From Rhizobium esperanzae (GTDB taxonomy: Bacteria; Pseudomonadota; Alphaproteobacteria; Rhizobiales; Rhizobiaceae): a stretch of DNA of 64,000 nt. Position 1 is the stretch's first letter; every line of letters starts with the position of its first letter. A program made the translations under genes and the position numbers. Of this stretch, positions 1 to 8,548 are shown piece after piece. Location: the NCBI RefSeq assembly GCF_014197615.1, contig NZ_JACIFY010000006.1, positions 124,001 through 188,000 of the forward strand, in the 5' to 3' direction. Under the pieces are notes generated by a model. It had not been told where the DNA came from. It searched no databases and saw only the letters and a list, made by a program, of their open reading frames with translations.

Positions 1-74
1 GGACTAGCCTCGATAATCGTGCCGACGCGAATATCGACACGCTCGAAATCGGCGTAAGTGATCTCTTCGGCCAT
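1..74 (-). CDS. csaA: CsaA-like tRNA-binding protein, N-terminal fragment
   Basis: Only the first 24 or so codons are inside the window; the gene runs off the left edge. The visible start reads MAEEITYADFERVDIRVGTI, the usual beginning of CsaA-type export chaperones / tRNA-binding OB-fold proteins (the DIRVGTI strand opens the OB fold). It lies 11 nt downstream of proC on the same strand, so it is probably the last gene of that operon. The identification rests on this short motif alone. Confidence 0.6.
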   Translation of the reverse strand, partial: MAEEITYADFERVDIRVGTIIEAS

Positions 75-85
75 GCCGATCTCCC

Positions 86-913
86 TCAGCCGGCCAGTTC
101 CTCGGCCCGCTTGCGCGCCGCCGCAAGGGCCGCGTCGAACAGAGGCTGCATGCCGTCTTCCGCCATCAGCACGGCGAGCGCTGCCGCCGTCGTGCCGCCG
201 GGAGACGTCACATTCTGCCGCAGCCGCGAAGCGTCGTCGGGGGACTGGTGCAAGAGTTCACCAGCCCCCGCGACTGTTTCCCGCGCAAGACGCATGGCGA
301 GGTCCGCCTGCAAGCCGAGTTTACGGCCTGCCTCCGCCATGCATTCGACGAGATAGAACACATAGGCAGGACCGCTGCCAGAAAGCGCCGTCACCGCATC
401 GATATCGGCCTCCTCGGGCACCCATTCGACCGGACCCGAGACACTGAGAAGCGAATGAACACGATCGCGCTGCTGATCGCTGACCCCGGCATTGGCAAAG
501 GCGCCGGTGACGCCGCGCCCGACCATAGCCGGCGTGTTCGGCATGGCCCGCACCATGGCGGCTTTACCGAGATGTTTCTCGAGGAAACCGAGCGTCTTGC
601 CGGCCGCGACCGAAACGACGACCGTTTCCGCGCCGACGGCGCTCTTCACATCAGGCAATACCGTCTCCATCACCTGCGGCTTGATCGCCAGGAACAGAAC
701 GCTCGCCTTCAGATCCGCCGGAACCGCGGTCAGATGCTTCGCGCCCGCCTCGCCGATCGTCGCAAGCATTGCCGGCGACGGGCCGGGATCGACGACGATG
801 ACGGCCGAGCCCGGGACGCCGCTCTTCAGCCAGCCGGAAAGCATCGCTCCGCCCATGTTTCCGGCGCCGATCAGGACGACGGGTTTTTCCGATGAGAAAG
901 CATTTACCGGCAT
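86..913 (-). CDS. proC: pyrroline-5-carboxylate reductase
   Basis: Cytoplasmic enzyme of the last proline-synthesis step, reducing 1-pyrroline-5-carboxylate with NAD(P)H. The 275-residue product has the family's normal length. A Rossmann motif GAGNMGGAM is at residues 16-24, the MPNTP segment at 124-128, and the C-terminal P5CR signature at about 177-195 (LSGSGPAYVF) with TSPGGTT at 236-242. The ATG before PVNAFSSEK was chosen because the Rossmann strand follows directly; a longer upstream reading would overlap the preceding gene out of frame. It starts 1 nt after the stop of the YbjN-family gene, so the two are translationally coupled. Confidence 0.95.
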   Translation of the reverse strand: MPVNAFSSEKPVVLIGAGNMGGAMLSGWLKSGVPGSAVIVVDPGPSPAMLATIGEAGAKHLTAVPADLKASVLFLAIKPQVMETVLPDVKSAVGAETVVVSVAAGKTLGFLEKHLGKAAMVRAMPNTPAMVGRGVTGAFANAGVSDQQRDRVHSLLSVSGPVEWVPEEADIDAVTALSGSGPAYVFYLVECMAEAGRKLGLQADLAMRLARETVAGAGELLHQSPDDASRLRQNVTSPGGTTAAALAVLMAEDGMQPLFDAALAAARKRAEELAG

Positions 914-914
914 C

Positions 915-1415
915 TTATGCCTCGCCAACCGTTTCGAACAGCACGGCTTCCATCGCCTTGGCTGCGTCCATGCCGGACCAGACGACGAACTGGAATGCCT
1001 GGAAATAGGCCTCGCAGGTGTCGAGTGCGCTGGAGAGCAGCACCTCAACCTGGCGGTTGGTCGGCTCCGCACCGCCGGCCAGCAGCAGCGACTGGCGGAA
1101 AATGACGACATCCTCCTGGCGCCAGAGGTCGAAATGACCCATCAGCACCTGCCCGTTGATCGCAGAGAGCAGCTTGACCACCTCATTGACCCTGATGTCG
1201 GGAACTTTGATATCGAAGGCGCAGCCAAGGTGCAGCGCCTCGAATTCCTCCATCCAGGAGAAGGAGACATGATAGTCCGTCCAGCGGCCCTCGACCGTCA
1301 TCGCGATCTCGTCCTCGCCGGACCGTTCGAACGACCAGTCGTTGTTTGATGCAACATACTCGATCATATCGACCGGGTTCGACTGACGCTCGACTTCCAA
1401 TTCCATCAGGTTCAT
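915..1415 (-). CDS. YbjN domain-containing protein
   Basis: A 166-residue soluble acidic protein. The pattern of a WSFERSGEDEIAMTVEG strand, a WMEEFEALHLGCAFD strand and the helical C-terminus VNEVVKLLSAINGQ is that of the YbjN family (a type III secretion chaperone-like fold). In alphaproteobacteria this gene normally sits directly upstream of proC, as here. Biochemical role is unknown; E. coli YbjN affects motility and stress responses, but that cannot be transferred safely. It is the first gene of a ybjN-proC-csaA operon. Confidence 0.85.
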   Translation of the reverse strand: MNLMELEVERQSNPVDMIEYVASNNDWSFERSGEDEIAMTVEGRWTDYHVSFSWMEEFEALHLGCAFDIKVPDIRVNEVVKLLSAINGQVLMGHFDLWRQEDVVIFRQSLLLAGGAEPTNRQVEVLLSSALDTCEAYFQAFQFVVWSGMDAAKAMEAVLFETVGEA

Positions 1416-1891
1416 GCAGCACCTTCTTGACCGGAACGAATGCGACTAACTTGGTGTAGGAACACAAGAAAAGACACACGCAAATACCGGAACCACCACT
1501 CGGATGATCGTTGAACCGCTGCCAGACTTAACGCAGATAACCTGCCCGGAGCTTACCAAGTCGCTTCGAATCATCATTTAAAATCAGTGTATAATGCCCC
1601 TTGCCCCCTGCCAGCCCCCTGAGGGGAAAATAGGCCAGGCCGCTGTGGAAAGGCTCTTCGAAATTCAATTCAGAAGGGAGAATAAGCGACTCTGCGAATT
1701 GGCTTTTTTGGCAGTGTCCACAGGTGGAAAACTCACCCGATTTTTTTATGGAAGATGCGGCATGTGAGAATAAGGCCGCGCCGCATCTTGCGTCGTATCG
1801 AGACTTTGAAGTGTGCCGCGGTTTTTGCGATCACGCTGCGCGCAAAGACCTGAAGCGCGGGTCAGGCGAACTGAAAGATCGCGACCCCGCT
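1416..1891. other. intergenic region between ybjN and ubiK-like gene
   Basis: A 476-bp stretch with no convincing gene. It holds the putative ybjN promoter at its left end, a small C/G palindrome (CCCCTGAGGGG) near 1616, an AT-rich patch around 1735-1750, and a mosaic repeat copy at its right end. A plus-strand reading frame across it has no recognisable protein features and continues antisense to the ubiK-like gene. Confidence 0.6.
1454..1483 (-). promoter_or_regulatory. possible promoter of the ybjN-proC operon
   Basis: On the minus strand TTGCGT is followed after 18 nt by CTACAC, about 40 nt before the YbjN start codon. The hexamers are moderate matches to the rhizobial CTTGAC / CTATAT consensus. 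Seen by eye only. Confidence 0.3.
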
Positions 1892-1893
1892 TC
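1809..1893 (+). repeat. Rhizobium intergenic mosaic repeat, degenerate copy A
   Basis: It aligns by eye along its length with the repeat near 18.72 kb: both start AAGTGTGC, continue through GCGGTTTT, have an ACTGAAAGATCGC / TCTGAAAGATCGC block, and end in an inverted CGCTTCA / CGCTTTA. It reaches into the stop codon of the ubiK-like gene. It resembles RIME-type palindromic elements of Rhizobium; the family name is from memory. Confidence 0.7.
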
Positions 1894-2152
1894 AGCGCCC
1901 CTCGCCAGCAAGCTTCGCCTCAAGTGCGGCGATGCGGGCAGCAAGCGCCTCGTTCTCGTCGCGCGCCTTGATCGCCATCTCGCGCACGGCCTCGAACTCC
2001 TCGCGCTTGACGATATCCATGCTGTTCAGCCAGCGCTCGGCCTGGGCGTTGAAGGCGGTTTCGATCTCCTTGCGGACGCCCTGAGCGGCACCGGCCGCGT
2101 CGGTCATCAGCTTGGCGAATTCGTCCATGATGCGGTTCGTTCCGGTCGTCAT
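1892..2152 (-). CDS. ubiK: UbiK/YqiC (BMFP) family accessory factor
   Basis: An 86-residue protein. An N-terminal amphipathic helix (residues 1-30, NRIMDEFAKLMTDAAGAAQG) is followed by a C-terminal coiled coil (EEFEAVREMAIKARDENEALAARIAALEAKL), the layout of BMFP proteins. UbiK helps aerobic ubiquinone synthesis by binding UbiJ and membranes; transfer of that role to this protein is by family only. The start at MTTGTNRIM has GGGAG 9 nt upstream; a 7-codon longer start is possible. The last codon and stop fall at the edge of a mosaic repeat. Confidence 0.8.
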   Translation of the reverse strand: MTTGTNRIMDEFAKLMTDAAGAAQGVRKEIETAFNAQAERWLNSMDIVKREEFEAVREMAIKARDENEALAARIAALEAKLAGEGR

Positions 2153-2354
2153 GGCGTTTTTCTCCCTTGGCATGAGGTGAATTCAGCCCTTCAGGGCCTC
2201 GAGAATTGAGGTAGGGCTTCGCCATCGGCGATGCAAGCGCTTTGCGTCGGATAAGCTTACAGGAACCGGCTGCGAAAGAGCGATCACGAACAATGGACTT
2301 GACCGTCCGGGATCGCAGCGGCATGTTCCGCCGACCTCAACGGATGGGAAAACC

Positions 2355-3203
2355 TTGCCGATAGCCGCCGATCTCCTTGCCATCATGCCTTTTCCGGATA
2401 TCGATCCGATCGCCTTTTCGATCGGTCCGCTGGCGATTCACTGGTACGGTCTAGCCTATGTCGCCGGCATCCTGCTCGGCTGGGCCTATGCGCGCCGCCT
2501 GGCCGCCAATGACAGCCTCTGGCCGGGCAATACATCGCCGATGACGAAGACGCAGCTCGACGATTTCATCGTCTGGGCAGCTCTCGGCGTCGTCCTTGGC
2601 GGTCGTCTCGGCTATATCTTCTTTTATGACCTCTCCGCCGTCCTGCGCCATCCCATCCGCGCGGTCCAGATCTGGAACGGCGGCATGTCCTTCCATGGCG
2701 GCCTGACCGGCACGACGATCGCCATGATCGTCTTTGCCCGCCGCAACGCCATCCCGATCTGGAGCCTGTTCGACATCGTCGCCACCGTCGTTCCCTTTGG
2801 TCTGTTTTTCGGCCGCATCGCCAATTTCATCAATGGCGAACTCTGGGGCCGGTTGACCGATGTGTCCTGGGCCGTGGTCTTTCCGACAGGCGGTCCCTTC
2901 GCCCGCCACCCGAGCCAGCTTTACGAGGCCGGCCTCGAAGGCATCGTTCTGCTCCTGGTGCTGGCCGCCCTCGTCTACGGCATGCGCGCGCTGAAGAGCC
3001 CCGGCTTCATCACCGGCGTTTTCGTCTGCGGCTATGCGCTGTCGCGCATCTTCGTCGAGTTCTTCCGCGAGCCCGACGCCCAGCTCGGTTACCTCCTCGG
3101 CACGAACTGGCTGACCATGGGCATGGTCCTCTCCTCCCCGATGATCCTGCTCGGCCTCTGGGCGATGCTGCGGGCTCGCCGCCAGGCTGCGTTGCAGCTT
3201 TAA
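2355..3203 (+). CDS. lgt: prolipoprotein diacylglyceryl transferase
   Basis: Inner-membrane enzyme that transfers diacylglycerol from phosphatidylglycerol to the lipobox cysteine, the first step of lipoprotein maturation. The 282-residue product is hydrophobic with about seven membrane segments. It has the conserved IHWYGL motif (residues 28-33), [11 protein letters not shown] (82-92), HGG (114-116) and the Lgt signature [14 protein letters not shown] (153-166). The start used is a TTG that keeps the usual N-terminal length; an internal ATG ten codons later is an alternative. It is the first gene of a plus-strand run with the MidA-type methyltransferase 16 nt downstream. Confidence 0.95.
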   Translation: MPIAADLLAIMPFPDIDPIAFSIGPLAIHWYGLAYVAGILLGWAYARRLAANDSLWPGNTSPMTKTQLDDFIVWAALGVVLGGRLGYIFFYDLSAVLRHPIRAVQIWNGGMSFHGGLTGTTIAMIVFARRNAIPIWSLFDIVATVVPFGLFFGRIANFINGELWGRLTDVSWAVVFPTGGPFARHPSQLYEAGLEGIVLLLVLAALVYGMRALKSPGFITGVFVCGYALSRIFVEFFREPDAQLGYLLGTNWLTMGMVLSSPMILLGLWAMLRARRQAALQL

Positions 3204-3219
3204 GACGGCAGGACGCGAC

Positions 3220-4320
3220 ATGACCACCGCTCTAGGCGAAAAGATCAAGGCCATCATCCAGGCCAACGGCCCGATCAGCGTCACCGATTATTTCTCGCTC
3301 TGCCTGGCCGATCCCGAACATGGCTACTACCGCACCCGCGAGCCCTTCGGCCGTTCCGGGGATTTCGTCACGGCACCCGAAGTCAGCCAGATTTTCGGCG
3401 AGATGATCGGCGTCTTCATCGTCCATGCCTGGCAACGCCACGGCACGCCGGCGGACGTGCGCCTCGTCGAGATCGGTCCCGGCCGCGGCACCATGATATC
3501 GGATATGCTGCGCGTCATTGCCCGCATCGCCCCGCCTCTTTTCGAGACGATGAGCGTGCATCTCGTCGAAACCAGCGAGCGCCTGCGCGACGTCCAGAGC
3601 CAGACGCTCGAGGCCTACGGCGAAAAGGTCGCCTGGCATGACGGCTTCGACGAGGTGCCATCCGGCTTCACGCTGATCGCCGCCAACGAACTGTTCGACG
3701 CCATCCCGATTCGCCAGTTCGTCCGCACGCCGACCGGCTTCCGCGAGCGCATGGTCGGGCTCGATGCCAATGGCGAACTGACCTTTGCCGCTGGCGTCGC
3801 CGGCCTCGATCCAGCACTTCTTCCCGAACCGGTGCAGAACCTGCCGCTCGGCGCACTCTTCGAGATCTCGCCTGCCCGCCAGGCGGTGATGATGGCGATC
3901 TGCGAGCGGTTGCGCGCCTTCGGCGGAACGGCGCTCGCGATCGACTACGGCCATCTCGTCACCGGCTTCGGCGATACGCTGCAGGCCGTGCGCATGCATG
4001 AATTCGACCCGCCGCTCGCCCATCCCGGCGAAGCCGATCTGACGAGCCATGTCGACTTCCAGCAACTCGCCGAAACGGCGCTTGCGGCCGGCGTCCATCT
4101 GAACGGCGCCCTGCATCAGGGTGATTTTCTCACAGGTCTCGGCATCCTCGAACGCGCCGCTGCCCTCGGCAAGGATCGCGAGCCGCAGACCCAGCAGGTC
4201 ATCCAGACTGCGGTCGACAGGCTCGCCGGCGCCGGTGAAGGCCGGATGGGCGAACTCTTCAAGGCGATGGCGGTTTCTCATCCCGCAGTCGACCTCATGC
4301 CCTTTCGTCCGGTGGATTGA
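3220..4320 (+). CDS. MidA/NDUFAF7-family SAM-dependent protein arginine methyltransferase
   Basis: A 366-residue class I methyltransferase of the DUF185/COG1565 family. The N-terminus carries the family pattern ISVTDYFSLCLADPEHGYY and GDFVTAPEVSQIFGE, followed by a SAM-binding loop VEIGPGRGTM near residue 86 and an NELFDAIP motif near 155. The mitochondrial homologue NDUFAF7 methylates an arginine of complex I subunit NDUFS2 during assembly; a similar role here is inference. An lgt-midA-pgeF order is common in alphaproteobacteria. Confidence 0.9.
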   Translation: MTTALGEKIKAIIQANGPISVTDYFSLCLADPEHGYYRTREPFGRSGDFVTAPEVSQIFGEMIGVFIVHAWQRHGTPADVRLVEIGPGRGTMISDMLRVIARIAPPLFETMSVHLVETSERLRDVQSQTLEAYGEKVAWHDGFDEVPSGFTLIAANELFDAIPIRQFVRTPTGFRERMVGLDANGELTFAAGVAGLDPALLPEPVQNLPLGALFEISPARQAVMMAICERLRAFGGTALAIDYGHLVTGFGDTLQAVRMHEFDPPLAHPGEADLTSHVDFQQLAETALAAGVHLNGALHQGDFLTGLGILERAAALGKDREPQTQQVIQTAVDRLAGAGEGRMGELFKAMAVSHPAVDLMPFRPVD

Positions 4321-4431
4321 CAGGGCGCACGCGGCTGGTTCAACATTCCGGCCAAACAAGAACTTGAAGCGCGTCGCCGGTGCGATGCGCTTGGGATAAT
4401 AACAAACCTCCTGAAAAACCCGGAATCACAG

Positions 4432-5226
4432 ATGCAGGACGCGGCCTCTCCCGCACCGATCGAAAGTGCGCTGCTGAACGAAGCGGCCGGCGGCACCGTC
4501 CGCCACGGCTATTTCACCCGGGCCGGCGGCGTTTCCGAAGGGATCTATCGCGGCCTCAATGTCGGCCTCGGCTCCAGCGACGAACGCGACAAGGTTATGG
4601 AAAACCGCCGCCGCGTCGCTGCATGGTTCAGCCTGCCGGTCGAGCGGCTGGCGACCGTGCATCAGGTCCATTCCCCAGACGTCGCGACGATCGATGCCGA
4701 TTACGACGGCGCCCGCCCCGAGGCGGATGCGATGGTAACGCGCACCCCCGGCATCGCGCTTGGCGTGCTTGCTGCCGATTGCGGCCCGATCCTTTTTGCC
4801 GATCCCGACAATCACGTCATCGGCGCCGCCCATGCCGGCTGGAAGGGCGCGCTGACCGGCGTGCTCGAAAATACCATCGCCGCCATGGAGGCGCTGGGAG
4901 CCGACCGCGCTCGCATCGTCGCTTGCCTCGGTCCCTCGATCAGCCAGGCGAGTTATGAAGTCGGACCCGAATTCATCGAACGTTTCCTCGCCGAGAATCC
5001 GGATTACCAGCGCTTCTTCGTACCTTCGGCAACATCAGGCCACGCCATGTTCGATCTGCCGGCACTGACCGTCGAGCGGTTGAAGCGGGCCGGCGTGCGC
5101 GCCGAAAGCCTCGGCCTCTGCACCTATCCGGATAGCGAACGCTTCTTTTCCTATCGCAGGACCACACATCGCAAGGAGCCGGATTACGGCCGCCAGATTT
5201 CAGCGATATCAATCAGGGAGACTTGA
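4432..5226 (+). CDS. pgeF: peptidoglycan editing factor PgeF (YfiH/laccase-domain)
   Basis: A 264-residue protein of the COG1496 family, once called polyphenol oxidase. It carries the zinc and active-site motifs HQVHSPDV, AADCGPILFAD and AAHAGWKGAL, and a late CTYPDSERFFSYRR motif typical of the family. PgeF in E. coli removes wrongly incorporated L-serine peptides from peptidoglycan precursors. A 111-bp gap separates it from the methyltransferase, and its stop codon lies within 10 nt of the next start, so it is coupled to the M24 gene. Confidence 0.93.
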   Translation: MQDAASPAPIESALLNEAAGGTVRHGYFTRAGGVSEGIYRGLNVGLGSSDERDKVMENRRRVAAWFSLPVERLATVHQVHSPDVATIDADYDGARPEADAMVTRTPGIALGVLAADCGPILFADPDNHVIGAAHAGWKGALTGVLENTIAAMEALGADRARIVACLGPSISQASYEVGPEFIERFLAENPDYQRFFVPSATSGHAMFDLPALTVERLKRAGVRAESLGLCTYPDSERFFSYRRTTHRKEPDYGRQISAISIRET

Positions 5227-5231
5227 GCAGA

Positions 5232-6383
5232 ATGGCACTCCACTTCGAAAAGGCCGAGTTCGCAAGCCGGCTTGCGCGCCTCACCGAGAAGATGAAGGAA
5301 GAAAAGCTCGATGCCCTGCTGCTCTTCGCTCAGGAAAGCATGTACTGGCTGACCGGCTACGACACCTTCGGCTACTGCTTCTTCCAGACACTGGTGGTCA
5401 AGAGCGACGGCACCATGGCGCTGATCACCCGCTCGGCCGATCTTCGCCAGGCGAGGCACACCTCGATCATCGAGGATATCCACGTCTGGGTGGACCGGGT
5501 CAACGCCGACCCGACGCTCGACCTGAAGAACCTGCTGGTCGAGATGGATTTGCTCGGCACCCGCATCGGTGTCGAATACGATACGCACGGCATGACCGGC
5601 CGCGTCGCCCGCCTGCTCGACGCGCAACTGACCGCTTTCGGCCAGATCGTCGACGCGTCCTACCTCGTCAGCCGCCTGCGCCTGGTCAAGAGCCCGACGG
5701 AGGTTGCCTATGTCGAGCGGGCCGCCGTTCTCGCCGACGACGCACTCGATGCGGCGATCCGGCTGACCAAGTCAGGCGCCGACGAGGCCGATATCCTCGC
5801 CGCCATGCAGGGCGCGATCTTTTCCGGCGGCGGCGATTATCCCGCCAACGAGTTCATCATCGGCTCCGCCGCCGATGCCCTGCTCTGCCGCTACAAGGCC
5901 GGCCGCCGCAAGCTCGACGCAAACGATCAGCTGACGCTCGAATGGGCCGGCGCCTATGCGCATTACCATGCCGCCATGATGCGCACGATCGTCATCGGCG
6001 AGCCGACGCACCGCCACCGCGAGCTCTACAATGCCTGCCGCGAGACCATCGAGGCGATCGAGACCGTGCTGAAGCCCGGCCATACCTTCGGCGATGTCTT
6101 CGACATGCATGCCAGGATCATCGACGAGCGTGGCCTTGCCCGCCATCGGCTGAATGCCTGTGGCTATTCGCTCGGCGCCCGTTTCTCCCCGTCCTGGATG
6201 GAGCACCAGATGTTCCATGTCGGCAATCCGCAGCCGATCGAGCCGAACATGTCGCTCTTCGTGCACATGATCATCGCTGATTCCGATACGGGCACGGCGA
6301 TGACGCTCGGCCAGACCTATCTGACGACGGCGGATGCGCCGCGCACGCTGTCCCGCCACCCGCTCGATTTCATCGGACTTTAA
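5232..6383 (+). CDS. M24 family protein, creatinase/ectoine hydrolase (DoeA)-like, metal ligands missing
   Basis: A 383-residue two-domain 'pita-bread' protein: N-terminal creatinase domain (about 10-140) and C-terminal M24 domain (about 155-370). Of the five canonical metal ligands only E337 (IEPNM) is kept. The first Asp is E237 (LEWAG), the second is Ala (247/248), the His is Y312 (CGYSLG), and the last Glu is Gly (360). Creatinase and ectoine hydrolase also lack these ligands, and the GYSLG...W.EH stretch recalls DoeA. It is therefore probably a metal-free amide/amidine hydrolase rather than a prolidase; substrate unknown. ATG chosen because GGGAG lies 11 nt upstream, although a TTG 9 nt earlier is in frame. 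Confidence 0.8.
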   Translation: MALHFEKAEFASRLARLTEKMKEEKLDALLLFAQESMYWLTGYDTFGYCFFQTLVVKSDGTMALITRSADLRQARHTSIIEDIHVWVDRVNADPTLDLKNLLVEMDLLGTRIGVEYDTHGMTGRVARLLDAQLTAFGQIVDASYLVSRLRLVKSPTEVAYVERAAVLADDALDAAIRLTKSGADEADILAAMQGAIFSGGGDYPANEFIIGSAADALLCRYKAGRRKLDANDQLTLEWAGAYAHYHAAMMRTIVIGEPTHRHRELYNACRETIEAIETVLKPGHTFGDVFDMHARIIDERGLARHRLNACGYSLGARFSPSWMEHQMFHVGNPQPIEPNMSLFVHMIIADSDTGTAMTLGQTYLTTADAPRTLSRHPLDFIGL

Positions 6384-6487
6384 AGGTCGAGCTTGCTCCG
6401 GCTAGAATCCGGAATTGACAGAGGACCTTGCCCGCCCGCATAAATTCGGGCGGGGCTGATGCGATTGTGGGAAGGACGGATCAAGGG

Positions 6488-7297
6488 ATGACGCGAGCTG
6501 CGATTGTGCCCACGCTCCTGGTCGTCACGGCTCTGCTGACTGCCTGCAATACCACCGATGCACTGACGCCGCTGGTCGACATCGGCGATTCCTCAGCGAG
6601 CGCGCCATCGAACCCGGTCACGCAAAGCGAGGCTGAAAGCCTGGCAGGCACCCGCCAGCCGGCCTTCGCCGCAAATACACGGCAGGGCGGCTATCACCCG
6701 GCCTACGACCAGACGCAGCGAGCCTATCGGCCCGGTTCCGGTGCGCCCCCGACGACGATGCAGGCGCAGGCCGATGCTTTGTCGCGCAACGATTCCTCGC
6801 CCGCCGCCTCCGCCCCGATCGAAGGACAATCGCTGCCGCCGCCGTCAAGCGGCGGTGAACCTGCCGCTCCGGCGGCCGAGACGCGGCAGCCTCGACAGAC
6901 AGCTGCCCTCAACCCCGGTCCCTCCGCCCGCGGCAATACCGTGCGCTTCCTGCCGATCATCGGCGCGCCGGTTCAGGCGGTGACCCCCCTTTCGCGCCAG
7001 CTCGGCTCCGAGGCTCGCGCGCACGGCCTGTCTATCAAAAGCTCGACGGATGCGAGCAGCGACTACATTCTCAAAGGCTATCTCTCCGCCTTCAGCGACG
7101 ACGGCAAGGTCACCGTCGTCTATGTCTGGGATATTCTCGACAGTGGCGGCGGCCGCCTGCACCGCATCCAGGGGCAGGAAAGCGTGCCGACGGCCGCAGC
7201 CGATCCCTGGGCCGGCGTTCCGGCCTCGGTGATGCAGCAGATCGGCTCGAAAACCATCGCGGAATTCTCCTCCTGGCGGCAGACGCAGGGCGGTTAG
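6488..7297 (+). CDS. predicted lipoprotein of unknown function
   Basis: A 269-residue protein with a lipoprotein signal peptide; the lipobox LLTAC ends at Cys 19. The middle (about 25-155) is Ser/Pro/Gln-rich and probably disordered. The C-terminal part (about 160-265) looks folded, with alternating strands (KGYLSAFSDDGKVTVVYVWDIL) and an ADPWAGV motif. Similar lipoproteins are common in Rhizobiales, with no assigned function. It lies alone between the M24 gene and prs and is probably in the outer or inner membrane facing the periplasm. Start chosen at the ATG just before the hydrophobic segment. Confidence 0.75.
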   Translation: MTRAAIVPTLLVVTALLTACNTTDALTPLVDIGDSSASAPSNPVTQSEAESLAGTRQPAFAANTRQGGYHPAYDQTQRAYRPGSGAPPTTMQAQADALSRNDSSPAASAPIEGQSLPPPSSGGEPAAPAAETRQPRQTAALNPGPSARGNTVRFLPIIGAPVQAVTPLSRQLGSEARAHGLSIKSSTDASSDYILKGYLSAFSDDGKVTVVYVWDILDSGGGRLHRIQGQESVPTAAADPWAGVPASVMQQIGSKTIAEFSSWRQTQGG

Positions 7298-7402
7298 TCA
7301 CAAACTTTTTGCAAATATGAGAGCCTGTGGCGCCTTTGCCCTTGCATTCACGGGGAAGCTGGCTAAAAAGCGCGGCTATCAGCGCATAACAGGCGGACCA
7401 AA

Positions 7403-8335
7403 ATGAAGGTTTTCGCAGGCAATTCGAACCGGCAACTCGCCGAAGCGATCTGCACCTATCTCAATGTTCCCTTGGGGAAAGCCAGTGTCCGAAGGTTTGC
7501 CGATCAGGAAATCTTCGTGGAAATCCAGGAGAATGTGCGCGGCGAGGACGTTTTCCTCGTGCAGCCCACCGCCTTTCCTGCCAACGACCACTTGATGGAA
7601 CTGCTGATCATGATCGACGCGATGCGTCGTTCGTCGGCACGCCGCATCACGGCCGTCCTTCCCTATTTCGGCTATGCCCGTCAGGACCGTCGTGCTTCAG
7701 GCCGCACACCGATCTCCGCCAAGCTGGTCGCAAACCTGATTACCGAAGCCGGCGCCGACCGCGTCATGACGCTCGACCTCCATGCCGGGCAGATCCAGGG
7801 CTTCTTCGATATACCCACAGACAATCTCTTCGCCATGCCCGTGCTGACGCGCGACATCAAAAGCCATTATGACCTCAGCAATGTCGTGGTCGTCTCGCCT
7901 GATGTCGGTGGCGTGGTCCGCGCCCGCGCGCTTGCCAAGCGGCTGGACTGTCTTCTGGCCATTGTCGACAAACGTCGCGATCGGCCGGGTGAATCCGAAG
8001 TGATGAATATCATCGGCGACATAACCGGCAAGGACTGTCTGCTGATCGACGACATCGTCGATTCCGGCGGCACGCTCTGCAACGCTGCCGACGCGATGCT
8101 GGCCCAGGGCGCATCCAGCGTCACCGCCTATATCACCCATGGTGTCCTCTCCGGCGGCGCAGTCACCCGCGTCACGTCCTCGAAGCTGCGCGAACTGGTC
8201 ATCACGGATTCGATCCAGCCGACAACGGCCGTGCTCTCGGCACCCAATATCCGCATTGTCACGACGGCGCCGCTGATCGGTGAAGCCATCAGCCGAACGG
8301 CGCAGGAAGAGTCCGTCTCCAGCCTCTTCGATTAA
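7403..8335 (+). CDS. prs: ribose-phosphate pyrophosphokinase
   Basis: Makes PRPP from ribose 5-phosphate and ATP, feeding purine, pyrimidine, histidine, tryptophan and NAD synthesis. The 310-residue product is full length. It has the N-terminal substrate strand [20 protein letters not shown], the flexible-loop region [21 protein letters not shown] and the PRPP-binding loop [10 protein letters not shown] at about residues 214-225. It is followed immediately by a strong terminator, so it is the end of its transcription unit. Two PRPP users, apt and trpE(G), lie elsewhere in the window. Confidence 0.97.
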   Translation: MKVFAGNSNRQLAEAICTYLNVPLGKASVRRFADQEIFVEIQENVRGEDVFLVQPTAFPANDHLMELLIMIDAMRRSSARRITAVLPYFGYARQDRRASGRTPISAKLVANLITEAGADRVMTLDLHAGQIQGFFDIPTDNLFAMPVLTRDIKSHYDLSNVVVVSPDVGGVVRARALAKRLDCLLAIVDKRRDRPGESEVMNIIGDITGKDCLLIDDIVDSGGTLCNAADAMLAQGASSVTAYITHGVLSGGAVTRVTSSKLRELVITDSIQPTTAVLSAPNIRIVTTAPLIGEAISRTAQEESVSSLFD

Positions 8336-8361
8336 AAAGAGCCGGCATTCGCCGGCTCTTT
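8336..8361 (+). terminator. Rho-independent terminator after prs
   Basis: AAAGAGCCGGC, loop ATTC, GCCGGCTCTTT: an 11-bp stem ending in a T-run, starting just after the prs stop codon. Confidence 0.9.
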
Positions 8362-8497
8362 CAATTTCTGCATCAGATGAAGGGCTATTGCCGGCATGCT
8401 CTCCGAGCCGCGTGAATTGCTGGCCGTGGATTGTCGCGCAGCCGCGTTCCTTGGCGACACGAGCCCGGAATAAGCCGTCACGCCGGTCGTTGATGCA

Positions 8498-8524
8498 AAA
8501 AGGCCGGCACAGGGCCGGCCTTTT
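8498..8524. terminator. second terminator hairpin, convergent side
   Basis: AAAAGGCCGGC and GCCGGCCTTTT form an 11-bp stem with a short loop. It can serve either strand and ends 25 nt before the stop of the minus-strand secreted-protein gene. Its downstream flank resembles that of the prs terminator. Confidence 0.85.
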
Positions 8525-8548
8525 CATTTCTGATCCAGATGAAAACAC

